Of a stretch of DNA of 64,000 bases, positions 63,235 through 64,000 are shown one piece after another. Every line of letters starts with the position of its first letter. Position 1 is the stretch's first letter. The position numbers and the translations under genes were made by a program. The notes beneath the pieces were generated by a model. That model made no database searches. It was given only the letters and a program-made list of their open reading frames with translations, and was not told the origin of the DNA. Origin of the DNA: Lamellibrachia satsuma (Eukaryota; Annelida; Polychaeta; Sabellida; Siboglinidae); assembly GCA_033239005.1 (NCBI GenBank), contig BSQZ01000111.1, positions 1,225,001 to 1,289,000 of the forward strand, read 5' to 3'.

Positions 63235-64000
63235 GTGGGCATAGATTTCACGTGGAACACCTAAACAAAATGTCACTAACCCCAACCCGATATTAACAAT
63301 ATAAACTAGAATAATGATGACATGGAATCATAGCTTCCGATAGCCCTCCTTGTAATTACTCTGTCATCTAGATTCCGTCATCTGTACAGTGTGTCATATT
63401 GTCAATAGGCCCTACTCTCATCTACTATTGTCCTAGTAGTTAACCTTCTATGCTGGCATCTACGATTCTCCCAAGTCTTCCTTTTCAATGACCGTACTTA
63501 TCTAGATTTCTTCACTTGTTGAACAATAACATACCATCTTCTTCATTCGCCCCACTTTATGTGCAACACATTTCTTAGTCATAATATGCGTCTAGATTAT
63601 CCTGAACACCCAGCAACATATCAACTTATTATATGTGTATCGCATCTCCCTGCTTGAGTTTCCATGCATCACTGCCACACTGAACATATAAAGTGACAAG
63701 TATTTCCTTCAAGCTGATGGTGACGTCATAGTCTTTCGACATGAAAGTAATTTTTTACTCCCTACTGCCGAAGGTACGACAGGAGAAAAAATAGTTTAAT
63801 ATTTAAAGAACGCGATATCGTGGTGCGCATAATTTGTGTTTGTATTTTAGTGTTGCATTTTGTAACATCATATTCAATCACTGTATAAATTATATTTATT
63901 TTAATGGCAATGTGTTTAAACTATATGTTCTACAGCATAACGTTTTTAGTGTGAAATATGTTCATGTATACCTTGATTTGATAAGTATAATGAATGACAA
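63235..64000 (+). other. Intron of gene 2, open at the right edge
   Basis: No further exon is seen. No strong repeat. In gene 1 the equivalent intron is 2012 bp and holds most of its insertions. Confidence 0.6.

Overview
The window is from the nuclear genome of a multicellular animal. Coding sequence is split into short exons with GT-AG (and two GC-AG) introns, and the rest is AT-rich and full of microsatellites, minisatellites, tRNA-derived SINEs, 5'-truncated LINEs and small DNA transposons. The domain content (von Willebrand factor A modules alternating with calcium-binding EGF modules) and repeat landscape fit a marine invertebrate such as a mollusc or other lophotrochozoan, or a cephalochordate. 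I cannot fix the species from sequence alone.

There are two convincing protein genes, both on the + strand and clearly tandem paralogues. Gene 1 enters from the left edge and its last eleven coding exons lie at 658-14264. They encode, in order, vWA(b) in 3 exons, EGF, vWA(c) in 1 exon, EGF, vWA(d) in 2 exons, EGF, vWA(e) in 2 exons, stop (864 residues visible). Gene 2 starts with a signal-peptide exon at 55107. Eleven coding exons are visible to 63234: signal peptide, vWA(a) in 3 exons, vWA(b) in 3 exons, EGF, vWA(c) in 1 exon, EGF and the first half of vWA(d), 769 residues. It then runs off the right edge. Combined, the inferred full architecture is signal peptide-vWA-vWA-EGF-vWA-EGF-vWA-EGF-vWA, a secreted matrilin/collagen-VI-like matrix or adhesion protein. 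Every vWA and EGF module is flanked by phase-1 introns, all five EGF exons are exactly 114 bp, and most homologous exons have identical lengths in the two genes.

The 40.8 kb between the genes (14.3-55.1 kb) shows no convincing protein gene. It holds a 124-bp dimeric minisatellite just past gene 1, a 41-bp GC-rich minisatellite, a perfect 480-bp CGGT tetranucleotide array, a 46-bp palindromic minisatellite, long CA/TG/TA arrays, a 63-unit pure CTG run, several SINEs and LINE 3' ends, and a snap-back palindrome. The introns carry more of the same: a 69/70-bp minisatellite, a SINE whose tRNA-like head has been amplified into an array, a non-autonomous hAT-like transposon and a second small TIR element.

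Most notable: (i) a sharply bounded 288-bp near-identity tract inside vWA(c) of the two genes (about 95% identical against about 70% on either side), which looks like gene conversion; (ii) a GC-AG intron kept at the same position in both genes, required by reading frame and alignment; (iii) two cases where a splice-donor segment has been tandemly amplified into the adjoining intron; (iv) different intron positions inside each successive vWA module.
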